A stretch of DNA of 64,000 nt from Afipia sp. (GCA_017474385.1 JAFVHU010000085.1:47912-111911); one strand, 5' to 3'; counted from the stretch's first letter, positions 1 to 9,185 are shown. The notes: generated by a model not told the origin, from the sequence alone. Made by a program: numbers and translations.

Positions 1-2
1 AA

Positions 3-707
3 TTCATCGTCTCGCCCGGCGGGCCGTTCTCAAGCGGTGTCGCGGCGATGCCCGGCTTCGCGCTGCGCCGGGTGCGCTTCGCGCATCCGGTCCCGATGGC
101 CGACGGCTTCGCCTTCATCAAGGCGCATCTCGAACGCGAAGGCCGCCCCATCACCGCGCTGGCCGCCTGCGAACTGCGCTCGCCAGCAGCGATGACGGGC
201 GAACAGTTTCAGGCCTTCAACGGTGAGTATCTGAAGACGCTGCATCAGTGGGGCTGCAAGGCAGGCGACATCAATCCGCTGGCGCGCAGCAATCTCGCGC
301 CGATCACGGAAATCCCGAGCGAGGCAATGTTCTTCGCCTTCACCTATACCGTTCCGGAAGCCGGAGCCTCCAGCGATTTCCTGATTTCAGGTTTCCCCGA
401 GATCAAGGACGGTGCCGTCGTGGGTGGCCGCGACGTATCCTTAAAGGGACTCGATCTGAAAGCGCGCTTCGTCATGGGCACGCTGCGCGAGCGCGTCGCT
501 GCGCTCGGCTGCGACTGGACCAAGGTTACCGCCGCGCAGATCTACACCGTGCACGACATCCGTCCGCTGCTCGATACGGTGTTTGCTGAAGACAAGGTGA
601 GCCAGATCGGCCTTGCCTGGTATCCGGCGTGGCCGCCGGTGATCGGCCTGGAGTTCGAAGTCGACGTGCGCTGCGTGCGCACCGAACTGGTGATCGACGC
701 GAGCTAA
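3..707 (+). CDS. CnbZ-like 2-aminomuconate deaminase family protein (5'-partial)
   Basis: The reading frame is open to the left edge of the window, so the true start probably lies upstream. An internal ATG at 48 could serve as a start, but it would cut into conserved-looking sequence (the frame reads FIVSPGGPFSSGVAAMPGF before and across it). The visible 234 residues resemble proteins annotated as 2-amino-5-chloromuconate deaminase CnbZ, a hydrolytic deaminase of (chloro)nitroaromatic ring-fission pathways with a RidA/YjgF-like character. Features shared from memory of that family are the ACELRSPA stretch, the NPLARSN motif, an AFTYTVP segment and a C-terminal AQIYTVHDI. The real substrate in this organism is unknown and no other ring-fission genes are nearby. 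Family assignment is moderate; function is inferred only from the family name. Confidence 0.6.
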   Translation, partial: FIVSPGGPFSSGVAAMPGFALRRVRFAHPVPMADGFAFIKAHLEREGRPITALAACELRSPAAMTGEQFQAFNGEYLKTLHQWGCKAGDINPLARSNLAPITEIPSEAMFFAFTYTVPEAGASSDFLISGFPEIKDGAVVGGRDVSLKGLDLKARFVMGTLRERVAALGCDWTKVTAAQIYTVHDIRPLLDTVFAEDKVSQIGLAWYPAWPPVIGLEFEVDVRCVRTELVIDAS

Positions 708-722
708 GGGCAACAAAAAGCC

Positions 723-834
723 GTCACCCTGAGGTGCGAGCCGCATGGCGGCGAGCCTCGAAGGGCGACGGCGAAAGCTTAATGCAATCGTCATCCTTCG
801 AGGCTCGCCAAGATGGCTCGCACCTCAGGATGAC
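723..834. repeat. REP-like palindromic element between convergent genes
   Basis: Two nested inverted repeats are visible. The outer arms are 723-742 and 815-834 (GTGCGAGCC / GGCTCGCAC core), and the inner arms are 750-764 and 795-809 (GGCGAGCCTCGAAGG and its complement). The element fills the gap between the deaminase and the convergent NHL gene, so its hairpins could also act as a bidirectional terminator, though there is no T tract. Confidence 0.75.
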
Positions 835-849
835 GGACACCAATAGCGG

Positions 850-1956
850 TTACTTCGCGGTCCGCTTCTTCAGCACCATGTTGCCGACCAGCAGAAATTT
901 CTGCGCGCGCTTTCCGTTGTCGACTTCGGTCGTGTAGATGTTGCCCTTGGAATCCAGCGCGAGATTGTGGACCCAGTGGAAGTCGCCGGCCATGCGGCCG
1001 TTGCGGCCGAAGCGCCCGACAATCTCTCCGGTATCGCGCTTGAGCGTGCGGACCTCGTTGTTGGCGCCGTCGGCATTCATAAGAAACGTCTGGTTGGGAT
1101 CGTTCCAGATTTCGAGATCCCATACCGAGCCGTTCGCCAGCGTGTCCTTCTCGATGAACATCTCCTTCACGAAGCTGCCATCCTTTTTGAACACCTGAAT
1201 ACGGTCGTTCTGACGGTCGCACACATAGACCAGTCCATCCTTTGCGATCCGCACACAGTGCACCGGGTTGGCGAACTGCCGCGACGGCGGCGCATCCGGA
1301 TTGTAGGCCCCCATCTTCTCGTCGGTCGGCGGCTTGCCGTAGGCGCCCCACATCCGCTTGAACGCGCCGGTCTCGGAGTCGAACACGATGATGCGGTGGT
1401 TGTAGTAGCCGTCCGCAACATAAATCTCATTCGCGGCGGTATCGACGGTCATGTTGGCCGGACGTCCAAGGCGCGTGGTGTCCTTGCTGTCGGTCTGCGG
1501 GCCGGACTTGCCGATCTGCATCACGAACTTGCCCTCGCGGGTGAATTTCAAAATCTGTCCGTCGGTCTCGCCATTGCCTGCGAGCCAGACGAAACCTTTC
1601 GCATCGACGAAGATGCCATGCTCGTTGGCTGGCCAGTCGTAACCCTCGCCCTTGCCGCCCCACGCCTTGATCAGATTGCCTTCCTGGTCGAACTCCATCA
1701 CCGGCGGCGCAGGCATGCAGCACTTCGTGCGCGGCGGATTGAAGCTTGCCGCCTTCTCGTCGTCGGTCAGCGAGCGCGGCCGCTGCACCACCCAGATGTG
1801 ATCCTGCGCATCGACCGCGACGCCCGCGGCCTGTCCCATGATCCAGTTATTGGGCAGCGGCTTCGGCCACTGTGCGTCGACCTGAAATTTCGGTGCGTCA
1901 GCGGCATGAACCGCGCTTGTGAGGACAAGGCCGGCAATTGCGGCAATCCATTTCAT
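850..1956 (-). CDS. Secreted NHL-repeat beta-propeller protein
   Basis: A 368-residue protein with a clear Sec signal peptide (charged start, hydrophobic core, VHAADA cleavage region near residues 18-21). The rest is a series of blades of the NHL/SMP-30-like propeller type: repeated patterns such as GVAVDAQDHIWVVQR, GIFVDAKGFVWLAGNG, NMTVDTAANEIYVADG, VRIAKDGLVYVCDRQ and NLALDSKGNIYTTEV, about 50-60 residues apart. A vicinal cysteine pair sits at residues 79-80 and might be structural. Such periplasmic propellers bind ligands or act as lactonase-like or scaffolding proteins; nothing here identifies a substrate. It is a single gene facing the CnbZ-like gene. Confidence 0.85.
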   Translation of the reverse strand: MKWIAAIAGLVLTSAVHAADAPKFQVDAQWPKPLPNNWIMGQAAGVAVDAQDHIWVVQRPRSLTDDEKAASFNPPRTKCCMPAPPVMEFDQEGNLIKAWGGKGEGYDWPANEHGIFVDAKGFVWLAGNGETDGQILKFTREGKFVMQIGKSGPQTDSKDTTRLGRPANMTVDTAANEIYVADGYYNHRIIVFDSETGAFKRMWGAYGKPPTDEKMGAYNPDAPPSRQFANPVHCVRIAKDGLVYVCDRQNDRIQVFKKDGSFVKEMFIEKDTLANGSVWDLEIWNDPNQTFLMNADGANNEVRTLKRDTGEIVGRFGRNGRMAGDFHWVHNLALDSKGNIYTTEVDNGKRAQKFLLVGNMVLKKRTAK

Positions 1957-2067
1957 GGCGTCATTCCCTTATTGCCGCGTCATGCCGGCAATAACCGGTC
2001 ACGCGCGATCATTGTTTTTACTTGGATGCGCGAGCCGTTACGGCAGGACGCATTCATCTCGCGCTAT

Positions 2068-2954
2068 TCATTCCGGCACGCCTGCCAGACGATAGCCTTC
2101 CGCCAGCTTCGCGACATCCTGATCCCGCCGCAACGGAAATCGCTCGCGGATCATTGAAATCCGCATCACCGAACTGATTTGCTGTGCCGCCTCCCATGCC
2201 TTCCGTGCGGCATCGGTCTGTCCGAGCAGCGCGTGCGCCGCGATGATGACGCCGTGAGCGCCCAGGAACCTCGGATTGGCACGCCGCGCCAGCTCAGCCC
2301 ACCGGAGCGCCTTTTCATAGTGATCCAAGAAGAATGCCGCCTGCGCGAGCGCGGTGTAGGTGCTGAAGATCGACGAATCCAGCGGGCTCAAACGCAATGC
2401 GCGTTTGCAGTACTCCGTTGCTTCCTCATGGTTGCCGAGCAGGACATTGATCGCACCCCGGAACGACCAGGCAAACGCGGAGTTCGGGCTGTCAGTCGTC
2501 GCGCGCTCCAGATAATCGCCAGCCTGCTCAACTTCGTCGGCCAGCAATGCGAGCGTCCAGCCCGCCTGCCCCAGAACGAAGGTATCCCTTCTCCCGAGCT
2601 CGATGGCTTTGCGGGCAGCGCGGATCGCTTCGTCGCCGACATGGACACCGCGATGCGGAAATTGATTTTCCGGCTCGCCGGGGCTTCGCTGTTGGCGTTG
2701 GCCAGAGCTTCCTGTGCCGCGACCGCACATTGAACCGCATCGACCGCGCTGCCGAACTCCGCCAGCACGCTGTCGCCGGCTGTGTTGGCGATCCGGCCGC
2801 GGTGCGACGCGATCAGTTCGTCCATGATCCGCCTGCGTTCGGTCAGATCGCGGAACGTCCCGACCTCGTCGGCGCCCATCAGGCGGCTGAACCCTTCCAC
2901 GTCGGCTGCGAAAATGGCCACCAGTCGCCGCTCGGTGTCATCAGATGTGGCCAA
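2068..2954 (-). pseudogene. Decayed adenylate/guanylate cyclase-TPR gene (internal deletion plus frameshift)
   Basis: The N-terminal frame (from ATG 2954) encodes the start of a class III nucleotide cyclase domain: RLVAIFAADVEGFSRLMGADE, the metal-binding AADVEGFS segment, and IANTAGDSVLAEF. At the point where the family reads FRIGVHVGD, the frame breaks near 2660: the same DNA gives FRIAVSMSATK in one frame and HRGVHVGDEAIRAARKAIELG in another. The second frame then continues at once into TPR-like helices (GQAGWTLALL, AFAWSFRGAINVLLGN, WAELARRANPRFLGAH) to the stop at 2068. The rest of the cyclase domain and the linker normally found between them, a few hundred residues, are missing. This looks like an internal deletion with an out-of-frame join, so no active cyclase is expected. 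Confidence 0.8.
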
Positions 2955-3174
2955 AGCGAACTCCCCGTTACGTCTGAACAGTTTGCTATGGCGGCCCCTC
3001 GCCCGTCCAGCCGGGAAGGGTTTTGCGTCAACGCGGATTGAACACGCGCGAACACCTCGCGTGATGACAGTTCATCGCGCTTTGCCGGGCCGGAAATTCA
3101 GGTTGACTTTTGCCGCAAAATAACGAACAAAAGAAGAACAAACATGCAGACGGTTTTGAAGGACGGAATTCTTA

Positions 3175-4596
3175 ATGGCCCGCGCCGCAGTTCTCTCCTT
3201 CGTCTGCCAGAATTGCGGAGCCGCCTACAATAAATGGCAGGGCAAGTGCGAGTCCTGCGGCGAGTGGAACACGCTGTCGGAAGAAGACACGACCGGCGCC
3301 ACCTCCATGCCCGCGAATTTGCGCCCCAAACGCAAGGGCCGGCCCTTCGCGCTGGAAACCCTCACCGGCTCGAGCCCTGAAGCCCCTCGCCTGTCGTCCG
3401 GAATGGGCGAACTCGATCGCGTCACCGGCGGCGGCTTCGTGCGCGGCTCGGTGCTGCTGGTCGGCGGCGATCCCGGCATTGGAAAATCGACACTGCTGAC
3501 CCAGGCTACCAGCCTGATGGCCCGCGCGGGGCATCGCGTGGTCTATATCTCGGGCGAAGAAGCCGTCGCACAGGTCCGCCTTCGCGCCGCGCGTCTCGGC
3601 CTTGCCGACGCCGCCGTGCAACTGGCCGCGCAGACGTCCGTCGAAGACATCATCGCCACGCTGTCGGAAGGAACGCCGCCCCGTCTGGTGGTGATCGATT
3701 CCATCCAGACCATGTGGACCGACACCGTCGAATCCGCGCCCGGCACGGTGACGCAGGTTCGCGCATCGGCACAGGCACTCATTCGTTTCGCGAAGAAGTC
3801 CGGCGCGGCGCTCATTCTTGTCGGCCACGTCACCAAGGACGGCCAGATCGCCGGTCCCCGCGTGGTCGAGCACATGGTCGATGCAGTAATGAGCTTCGAG
3901 GGCGAAGGCTCGCAGCAGTTCCGCATCCTGCGTGCGGTGAAGAACCGCTTCGGCCCGACCGATGAAATCGGCGTCTTCGAGATGACCGGCCTCGGTTTGC
4001 GCGAAGTCTCGAATCCATCCGAACTGTTCCTGTCCGAGCGCGATCTCGGCAGCCCCGGCACCGCCGTGTTCGCCGGTCTTGAAGGCACGCGTCCCGTGCT
4101 GGTCGAATTGCAGGCGCTGGTCGTTCCGACAACGCTCGGAACACCGCGCCGCGCCGTGGTCGGCTGGGAATCGAGCCGCCTGTCGATGGTGCTGGCGGTG
4201 CTGGAGGCGCATTGCGGGGTCAAGCTCTCCGGCTACGACGTCTATTTCAACGTCGCCGGCGGCCTGCGGATCAACGAGCCTGCGGCCGATATGGCGGCGG
4301 CAGCGGCGCTGGTGTCGTCGCTCGCCAACGCGCCGTTGCCGGTCGATGCGGTCTATTTCGGCGAAATCTCGCTGTCCGGCGCGGTGCGGCCGGTGGCGCA
4401 GACCTCAGCCCGGTTGAAGGAAGCCGCCAAGCTCGGTTTCGGCCGCGCCGTGCTGCCGGAAAATGCGCGCGGCGATACCGGCGGCGACGCCGGATTGTCG
4501 CTTAATACGGTGGGATCGCTCACGTCGCTGGTGGCCGACATTGCCGCACGGGGCCGTAAAGCCACAGGTCCTGCGAAAACCGCAGCTTCAGGCTGA
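3175..4596 (+). CDS. radA: DNA repair protein RadA
   Basis: A 473-residue RadA/Sms, of normal length. RadA is a RecA-like, DnaB-type ATPase that promotes branch migration and processing of recombination intermediates in the cytoplasm. In order: a C4 zinc finger (C11, C14, C25, C28), a Walker A motif GGDPGIGKST at residues 97-106, the RadA-specific KNRFG motif at about 256-260, and a C-terminal Lon-protease-like domain (YDVYFNVAGGLRINEPAADMA) lacking the proteolytic Ser-Lys pair. It heads a same-strand run with cvpA and purF, an arrangement I recall as common in Rhizobiales. The start is ATG 3175, with AAGGACGG about 10 bases upstream. Confidence 0.97.
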   Translation: MARAAVLSFVCQNCGAAYNKWQGKCESCGEWNTLSEEDTTGATSMPANLRPKRKGRPFALETLTGSSPEAPRLSSGMGELDRVTGGGFVRGSVLLVGGDPGIGKSTLLTQATSLMARAGHRVVYISGEEAVAQVRLRAARLGLADAAVQLAAQTSVEDIIATLSEGTPPRLVVIDSIQTMWTDTVESAPGTVTQVRASAQALIRFAKKSGAALILVGHVTKDGQIAGPRVVEHMVDAVMSFEGEGSQQFRILRAVKNRFGPTDEIGVFEMTGLGLREVSNPSELFLSERDLGSPGTAVFAGLEGTRPVLVELQALVVPTTLGTPRRAVVGWESSRLSMVLAVLEAHCGVKLSGYDVYFNVAGGLRINEPAADMAAAAALVSSLANAPLPVDAVYFGEISLSGAVRPVAQTSARLKEAAKLGFGRAVLPENARGDTGGDAGLSLNTVGSLTSLVADIAARGRKATGPAKTAASG

Positions 4597-4862
4597 ATCA
4601 AGCCTGTTGAGAACCAAACGCGACGTGACGCTGGCGTGACCGGCCGCTATATAGCCCGCGAGTTTCGACGGCTGCCGATTGCGCCTCTCTACGGATCGTT
4701 AACCGCAACAGGCGATCTAGGAGAGCGATGCAGTTTTGCCGTTGATGTCTGGGTTTTTGCGGGTTCCCGGCCCTTGCGGGACGTGCGATATGGCCGTCAG
4801 CTATCTGGACCTGAGACAACCTGATTCGGGGTTTTGAAACTGAAAGCGGATCTGACCAGCCG

Positions 4863-5507
4863 ATGCCGATAACGCTTCTCGACATTATCGTTCTTGCCGT
4901 GATGCTGTTGTCGGGCCTTCTGGCGATGATCCGCGGCTTTATGCGCGAGATTTTGTCGATTGCCGCCTGGGGCGCAGCGGCCCTGACCACGCTCTACGCC
5001 TATCAGAAGCTGCTGCCGACCGCGAAGACCTACTTCAACAACGAAACCGTCGCGGCGGTGGCCGTTGTGGCCGGTGTGTTCATTCTGACGCTGATCGTGG
5101 TGTCGATCATCACTGTGCGCATCTCGGATATGATCCTCGATTCGCGGATCGGCGCGCTCGACCGCACGCTCGGCTTCCTGTTCGGCCTCGCTCGCGGTCT
5201 GTTGATCATGGTTGTCGCGTTTTTGTTCTTCGCCTGGCTGGTGCCGGACAAACAACAGCCTGATTGGGTCCGTAACGCCAAGTCGCGGGTGATGTTGCAG
5301 GGAACCGGCGATTGGCTGATGGGCCTCTTGCCGGACGACCCCGAGAACACCATCTTGAAGAGGTTCAAGAAAAAGGGCGACGAGGAGCAGACCGATGCTG
5401 CTCCCGAACCGCGCACAACGGCAACGGTGGGGAACGACGGCGGGTACGGGAAAACAGCCCGTGACGGTATGAAACAGTTGATCGAAGGCAAAGCCGCAGG
5501 ACGCTAG
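4863..5507 (+). CDS. cvpA: CvpA family colicin V production-type membrane protein
   Basis: A 214-residue inner-membrane protein with four predicted transmembrane helices in its first 125 residues (for example DIIVLAVMLLSGLLAMIRG, VAAVAVVAGVFILTLIVVS, GLARGLLIMVVAFLFFAWLV). The family signature RGFMREI follows helix 1 and a GALDRTLGFLFGLARG loop precedes the last helix. The cytoplasmic tail is charged and low in complexity. In enterobacteria CvpA is needed for colicin V export and envelope fitness, but its biochemical role is unsettled. It sits 34 bases upstream of purF, the same cvpA-purF linkage seen in many proteobacteria. The 266-base gap after radA holds no recognisable gene. Confidence 0.92.
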   Translation: MPITLLDIIVLAVMLLSGLLAMIRGFMREILSIAAWGAAALTTLYAYQKLLPTAKTYFNNETVAAVAVVAGVFILTLIVVSIITVRISDMILDSRIGALDRTLGFLFGLARGLLIMVVAFLFFAWLVPDKQQPDWVRNAKSRVMLQGTGDWLMGLLPDDPENTILKRFKKKGDEEQTDAAPEPRTTATVGNDGGYGKTARDGMKQLIEGKAAGR

Positions 5508-5541
5508 ATTCAGTTCTAGTCCTGCCTCAGACAAGGGCGCG

Positions 5542-7068
5542 GTGGACCATATGAAAACCCCTTCCGGCGATCACTCCACTCCACCCTCCAAATCCGACTA
5601 CGACCTGGATGACGATCTGGACAAGGATCTGAACGGCGACACGCTCCGCGAGGAGTGTGGCGTGTTCGGCATCTTCGGCCATCCGGATGCTGCCGCCATC
5701 ACGGCGCTTGGGCTTCACGCCCTCCAGCACCGCGGACAGGAAGCCGCCGGCATCGTCACCTACGACGGCCACCGTTTTCATTCCGAGCGCCGCCTCGGCC
5801 TCGTCGGCGACACCTTCTCCCGCGCCGAAGTGATCGAACGCCTCCCCGGCAATATGGCCGTTGGCCATGTCCGCTATTCCACCACCGGCGGCACCATCCT
5901 GCGCAATGTGCAGCCGCTGTTCGCCGAATTGAATGCAGGCGGCTTCGCCGTCGGCCACAACGGCAATCTCACCAACGGCCTGACGCTGCGGCGTGAACTC
6001 GTCCGCCATGGCGCGATGATGCAATCGACCACCGACACCGAGGTGATCCTGCATCTGGTTGCGCAATCGAAGCGCGGCCGTTTCATCGAGCGCTACATTG
6101 AAGCTCTTCGCGCGATCGAGGGCGCCTATGCGCTGGTATCGCTGACCAACAAGAAGCTGATCGGCGCACGCGATCCGCTCGGCATCCGCCCGCTGGTGCT
6201 AGGCGAACTCGACAACTGCCCGATCCTTGCTTCCGAGACCTGTGCACTCGACATCATCGGCGCGAAGTATGTCCGCGACATCGAGCCCGGCGAAGTCATC
6301 GTGTTCGACGAAAAGGGCACGGAGATCCACAAGCCGTTCCCGCCGCAGCCGCCCCGCCCCTGCATCTTCGAATACATCTATTTCTCGCGGCCCGACTCCA
6401 TCGTCGGCGGCCGCTCGGTCTACGAGGTCCGCAAGGCGTTCGGCGCGCAGCTCGCGCGTGAAAGCCATGTCGATGTCGACGTGATCGTGCCGGTGCCGGA
6501 TTCCGGCGTCCCTGCCGCGGTCGGCTACAGCCAGCATTCCGGCGTGCCGTTCGAACTCGGCATCATCCGCAACCACTATGTGGGCCGCACCTTCATCCAG
6601 CCGACGCAGAGCGTGCGTGAGCTTGGCGTGCGCATGAAGCACGCGCCCAACCGCGCCGCCATCGAAGGCAAGCGCATTATCCTGATCGACGACTCGCTGG
6701 TGCGCGGCACCACGTCAAAAAAGATCGTGCGCATGATGCGCGACGCCGGCGCCAAGGAAGTCCACTTCCGCCTCGCCTCGCCGCCGATCATCAATCCGGA
6801 TTATTACGGCATCGACCTGCCGGACCGCGGCGGGCTTCTGGCTGCGACACATACGCTTGAAGAAATGCGCGACATCATCGGCGCGGACTCGCTGGCGTTC
6901 CTGTCGATCGACGGCATGTACCGTGCTATGGGCGAACCGGCGCGCGATCCGGCCAATCCGAAGTTCGCGGATCACTGCTTCACCGGCGCCTATCCGACGC
7001 ACCTCACCGACCAGACCCAGGTCGAGCAGCCGCAGCACCAGCTCTCGCTGCTGGCGGAAGCGAGCTAA
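5542..7068 (+). CDS. purF: Amidophosphoribosyltransferase
   Basis: PurF catalyses the first committed step of purine synthesis, transferring glutamine amide nitrogen to PRPP to give phosphoribosylamine. The Ntn-type glutaminase domain begins at Cys39 (LREECGVFGIFGH), with an N-terminal extension of about 38 residues, rich in Asp, that would be removed as a propeptide. HALQHRGQEAAGI, the RYSTTG motif and the HNGNLTN loop follow. The PRPP-binding motif of the transferase domain (IILIDDSLVRGTT) is at about 379-391. Length (508 aa) is typical. The start may be GTG 5542 or ATG 5551. The gene is probably co-transcribed with cvpA, and a hairpin at 7088-7111 follows it. Confidence 0.97.
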   Translation: MDHMKTPSGDHSTPPSKSDYDLDDDLDKDLNGDTLREECGVFGIFGHPDAAAITALGLHALQHRGQEAAGIVTYDGHRFHSERRLGLVGDTFSRAEVIERLPGNMAVGHVRYSTTGGTILRNVQPLFAELNAGGFAVGHNGNLTNGLTLRRELVRHGAMMQSTTDTEVILHLVAQSKRGRFIERYIEALRAIEGAYALVSLTNKKLIGARDPLGIRPLVLGELDNCPILASETCALDIIGAKYVRDIEPGEVIVFDEKGTEIHKPFPPQPPRPCIFEYIYFSRPDSIVGGRSVYEVRKAFGAQLARESHVDVDVIVPVPDSGVPAAVGYSQHSGVPFELGIIRNHYVGRTFIQPTQSVRELGVRMKHAPNRAAIEGKRIILIDDSLVRGTTSKKIVRMMRDAGAKEVHFRLASPPIINPDYYGIDLPDRGGLLAATHTLEEMRDIIGADSLAFLSIDGMYRAMGEPARDPANPKFADHCFTGAYPTHLTDQTQVEQPQHQLSLLAEAS

Positions 7069-7087
7069 GAGCTTCTCATATTCGGGT

Positions 7088-7111
7088 GTTGTCCCGCCGC
7101 AGCGGGACAAC
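7088..7111 (+). terminator. Hairpin after purF (candidate terminator, no T tract)
   Basis: A perfect 10-bp stem (GTTGTCCCGC / GCGGGACAAC) with a CGCA loop lies 20 bases after the purF stop. No run of T follows, so it may be Rho-assisted or an RNA-stabilising stem rather than a classic intrinsic terminator. Confidence 0.45.
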
Positions 7112-7143
7112 GATGACAGGAAGAGCCTCCGCTTCTCGAACGG

Positions 7144-7878
7144 CTATGGCTGAGCGTGAGATAAATGGCTCACGATGAAGCCTTCTCCCTCCACCATCAT
7201 TGATGTCGTGTTCACGACATCAATGTCTGCGACACGCCGCGTTTTCACGGCTGCGGAACGTAGAGGTATGGGCGGCCGGATGATGAGCCGGTCGAGGTCG
7301 TTGCGGTTCTGCGGTTCGACGAACTTGACTGCGAAGCCATCGGGCAAAAGCCGGACCACGCGGCCGATGCAGGCGCCAACAGCCAGTGGCGTTCCAATCT
7401 CCGGTTGCAATTGCGCGGAAACCGCGACGCCGGAGGCTGACATGTCGATGACAAAGCATGGCTGCGAATTACCGTCAGCCAAGGTCAGAGTGGAATGCGA
7501 ATTCGCCGGGATGATGCGGGCATCATTCCTGTCGTCACGGATGCTGGGATCCTTCTGCCTCTTTTCCAGCCAGGTGAGTTTGCCCGCGAACTTCTCGCGC
7601 ATCGCGTGGACCATCTCGAGTTCGACCAGGAAGCCACCGGCAACCGTGTCGCTGATGCGACCATCGAACTTGCCGAAATCGCGGAAATAGGACGTGAGGC
7701 GGTCGCCGACCTTTCCGACGACCGGCACCTCGACCATCATCCGGAATGGTGAAACGCGGGTTGTCCGGCAAGCGAAGGTGCGTAATTTTCCCTGCGGATC
7801 ATACCAGTTGGGAAGCGTGTAGTTGCCGCCAACGGCGACTTTGACGGCCCGCTGCTTGAGAAACTCTTTGACGGACAA
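7144..7878 (-). CDS. Tandem PilZ domain protein
   Basis: About 244 residues containing two PilZ-like barrels. The first runs through NWYDPQGKLRTFACRTTRVSPFRMMV and SDTVAGGFLVELE. The second runs through NDARIIPANSHSTLTLADG, CFVIDMSASGVAVSAQ and GRVVRLLPDGFAVKFVE. PilZ domains usually sense cyclic di-GMP and control motility, polysaccharide or adhesion, but the arginine-rich RxxxR and DxSxxG signatures are only partly kept (DMSASG in domain 2), so ligand binding is uncertain. I chose a TTG start at 7878 (MSVKEFLKQRAVKV) because GAGG lies about 9 bases upstream. An ATG at 7956 would add 26 residues that do not look like protein. The gene is convergent with purF and monocistronic. Confidence 0.75.
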   Translation of the reverse strand: MSVKEFLKQRAVKVAVGGNYTLPNWYDPQGKLRTFACRTTRVSPFRMMVEVPVVGKVGDRLTSYFRDFGKFDGRISDTVAGGFLVELEMVHAMREKFAGKLTWLEKRQKDPSIRDDRNDARIIPANSHSTLTLADGNSQPCFVIDMSASGVAVSAQLQPEIGTPLAVGACIGRVVRLLPDGFAVKFVEPQNRNDLDRLIIRPPIPLRSAAVKTRRVADIDVVNTTSMMVEGEGFIVSHLSHAQP

Positions 7879-8042
7879 GGTGCAATCCTCGCGATAAGGG
7901 CCACACGCTGTAGTATGTGGAACTTTACGAGGGAATGATGCGAAAGGCGGTATCATTTTCTGCGGTTATCAGAACCTCCGCCATGAGCCCTCGACTTTAG
8001 ATAAATTGCGGACAAATCGCCGAGCAGACCCCGCGGCCAGCC

Positions 8043-9185
8043 TCAGCCGGACTGCATCCGCGCGAGCCACACCGTCAATCCTCCGCAATCCTGATCCTCG
8101 ACCACATGCTGCACGACTGAAAAGCCGTGCGCGGCGAGAAGCGTTTCGTATTCCGCCGTATCGAGACTGGCGTGATAGAGCGGCTCGCCTTGATACGCGC
8201 CGATCGCCTCGCCTGCCCTTGGTCCGCTGGTGAACATCAGCGCTGCACAGGGCTCCGCATGAGCCCGGAACACCGCAAACATGGCGCGCTGATCGTCCGG
8301 CGTCAGATGGAAGAAGCTGTTCCAGGCCACAACGCCGCCGAAGCGGCGAGAGAGAGAAACGTCGCGCATGTCGCCCGCGATCCACATCTCATCCGGAAAC
8401 CGCGAGCAGCACAGGCCGATCAGCGTCGGCGATGAATCGACACCCGTGACGCGATGCCCTGTCTCGATCAGATAGCGCGCGACCGGCTCGCCCGATCCGC
8501 ATCCGAGATCGAGCACGTCCGCGCCGGCGGGCATGACATCCCTGAATCGCTCGAACCAGGTGCGCTCGACCAGCCGCCTGCCGCGATCCCGGTCGAACGC
8601 CATCGCATGCCGCTCATACAGCGCGCCGATCTGTTGTGACGACGGATGCCAGCCGGATGCCTGAAGTGTCCGCGACATGAAACGGGCATCGTCGCCATAG
8701 CTGCGCAGCCTGGAATCCAGCAGCGGATTATGAACGGCTTCAAATCCCTGGCGTTGCCAGAAGCCCGCAGAGCCGTTGACCGCGATCAGGGACATGCTGG
8801 ACAGACCGCTGGCCGATGCATGGTCGGCGAGCAACGCGACGATGCTTGCTCCCGCACCAGTGCCCTGCGCCTCCGGCGCCATCGCGAGATCGTGGATGTA
8901 GAACGTCGACGGCCGCGGCGGCAGTGCGCCAAGCAACGCATTCAGCGGCGGCGGTTCCTGATGCCGCCACGGATGGCTGACGACATAGGCGACAAGGCCG
9001 TGCTCACCCTCCAGCACCCGGCAACCTTCCGGATAGAGCCGCAGCCGCTCGGCAAACACCGCGTCATCCTCCGGATAGTCCGGATGAATGCGGGTGGCCA
9101 GCTCATTGACTGAGGGCAGATCGGCGATCGACATGGCCCGCCACTGGTATCCGGCGGGTGGAGAGTTCGGGGGCATGCCGGACAT
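8043..9185 (-). CDS. GNAT acetyltransferase fused to class I SAM-dependent methyltransferase
   Basis: A 380-residue two-domain protein. Residues about 13-165 form a GNAT fold: WRAMSIADLPSVNELATRIHPDYPEDD, a beta4 strand IHDLAMAPEAQGTGAG carrying the acetyl-CoA loop, and VNGSAGFWQRQGFEAV. Residues about 180-375 form a Rossmann-type methyltransferase: motif I VLDLGCGSGEPVARYL, VTGVDSSPTLIGL, the acidic GDMRDVSL and the post-motif NSFFHLT. There is no stop or frameshift between them, so the fusion appears genuine. Each domain alone is common for small molecules or protein N-termini; the substrate is unknown. It lies between the PilZ gene and a repeat, with no operon partner. Confidence 0.85.
   Translation of the reverse strand: MSGMPPNSPPAGYQWRAMSIADLPSVNELATRIHPDYPEDDAVFAERLRLYPEGCRVLEGEHGLVAYVVSHPWRHQEPPPLNALLGALPPRPSTFYIHDLAMAPEAQGTGAGASIVALLADHASASGLSSMSLIAVNGSAGFWQRQGFEAVHNPLLDSRLRSYGDDARFMSRTLQASGWHPSSQQIGALYERHAMAFDRDRGRRLVERTWFERFRDVMPAGADVLDLGCGSGEPVARYLIETGHRVTGVDSSPTLIGLCCSRFPDEMWIAGDMRDVSLSRRFGGVVAWNSFFHLTPDDQRAMFAVFRAHAEPCAALMFTSGPRAGEAIGAYQGEPLYHASLDTAEYETLLAAHGFSVVQHVVEDQDCGGLTVWLARMQSG

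Noticed and set aside
967-2157. Long plus-strand frame opposite the NHL-protein gene
   Set aside because: It mirrors the codons of the minus-strand signal-peptide protein and shows no domain.
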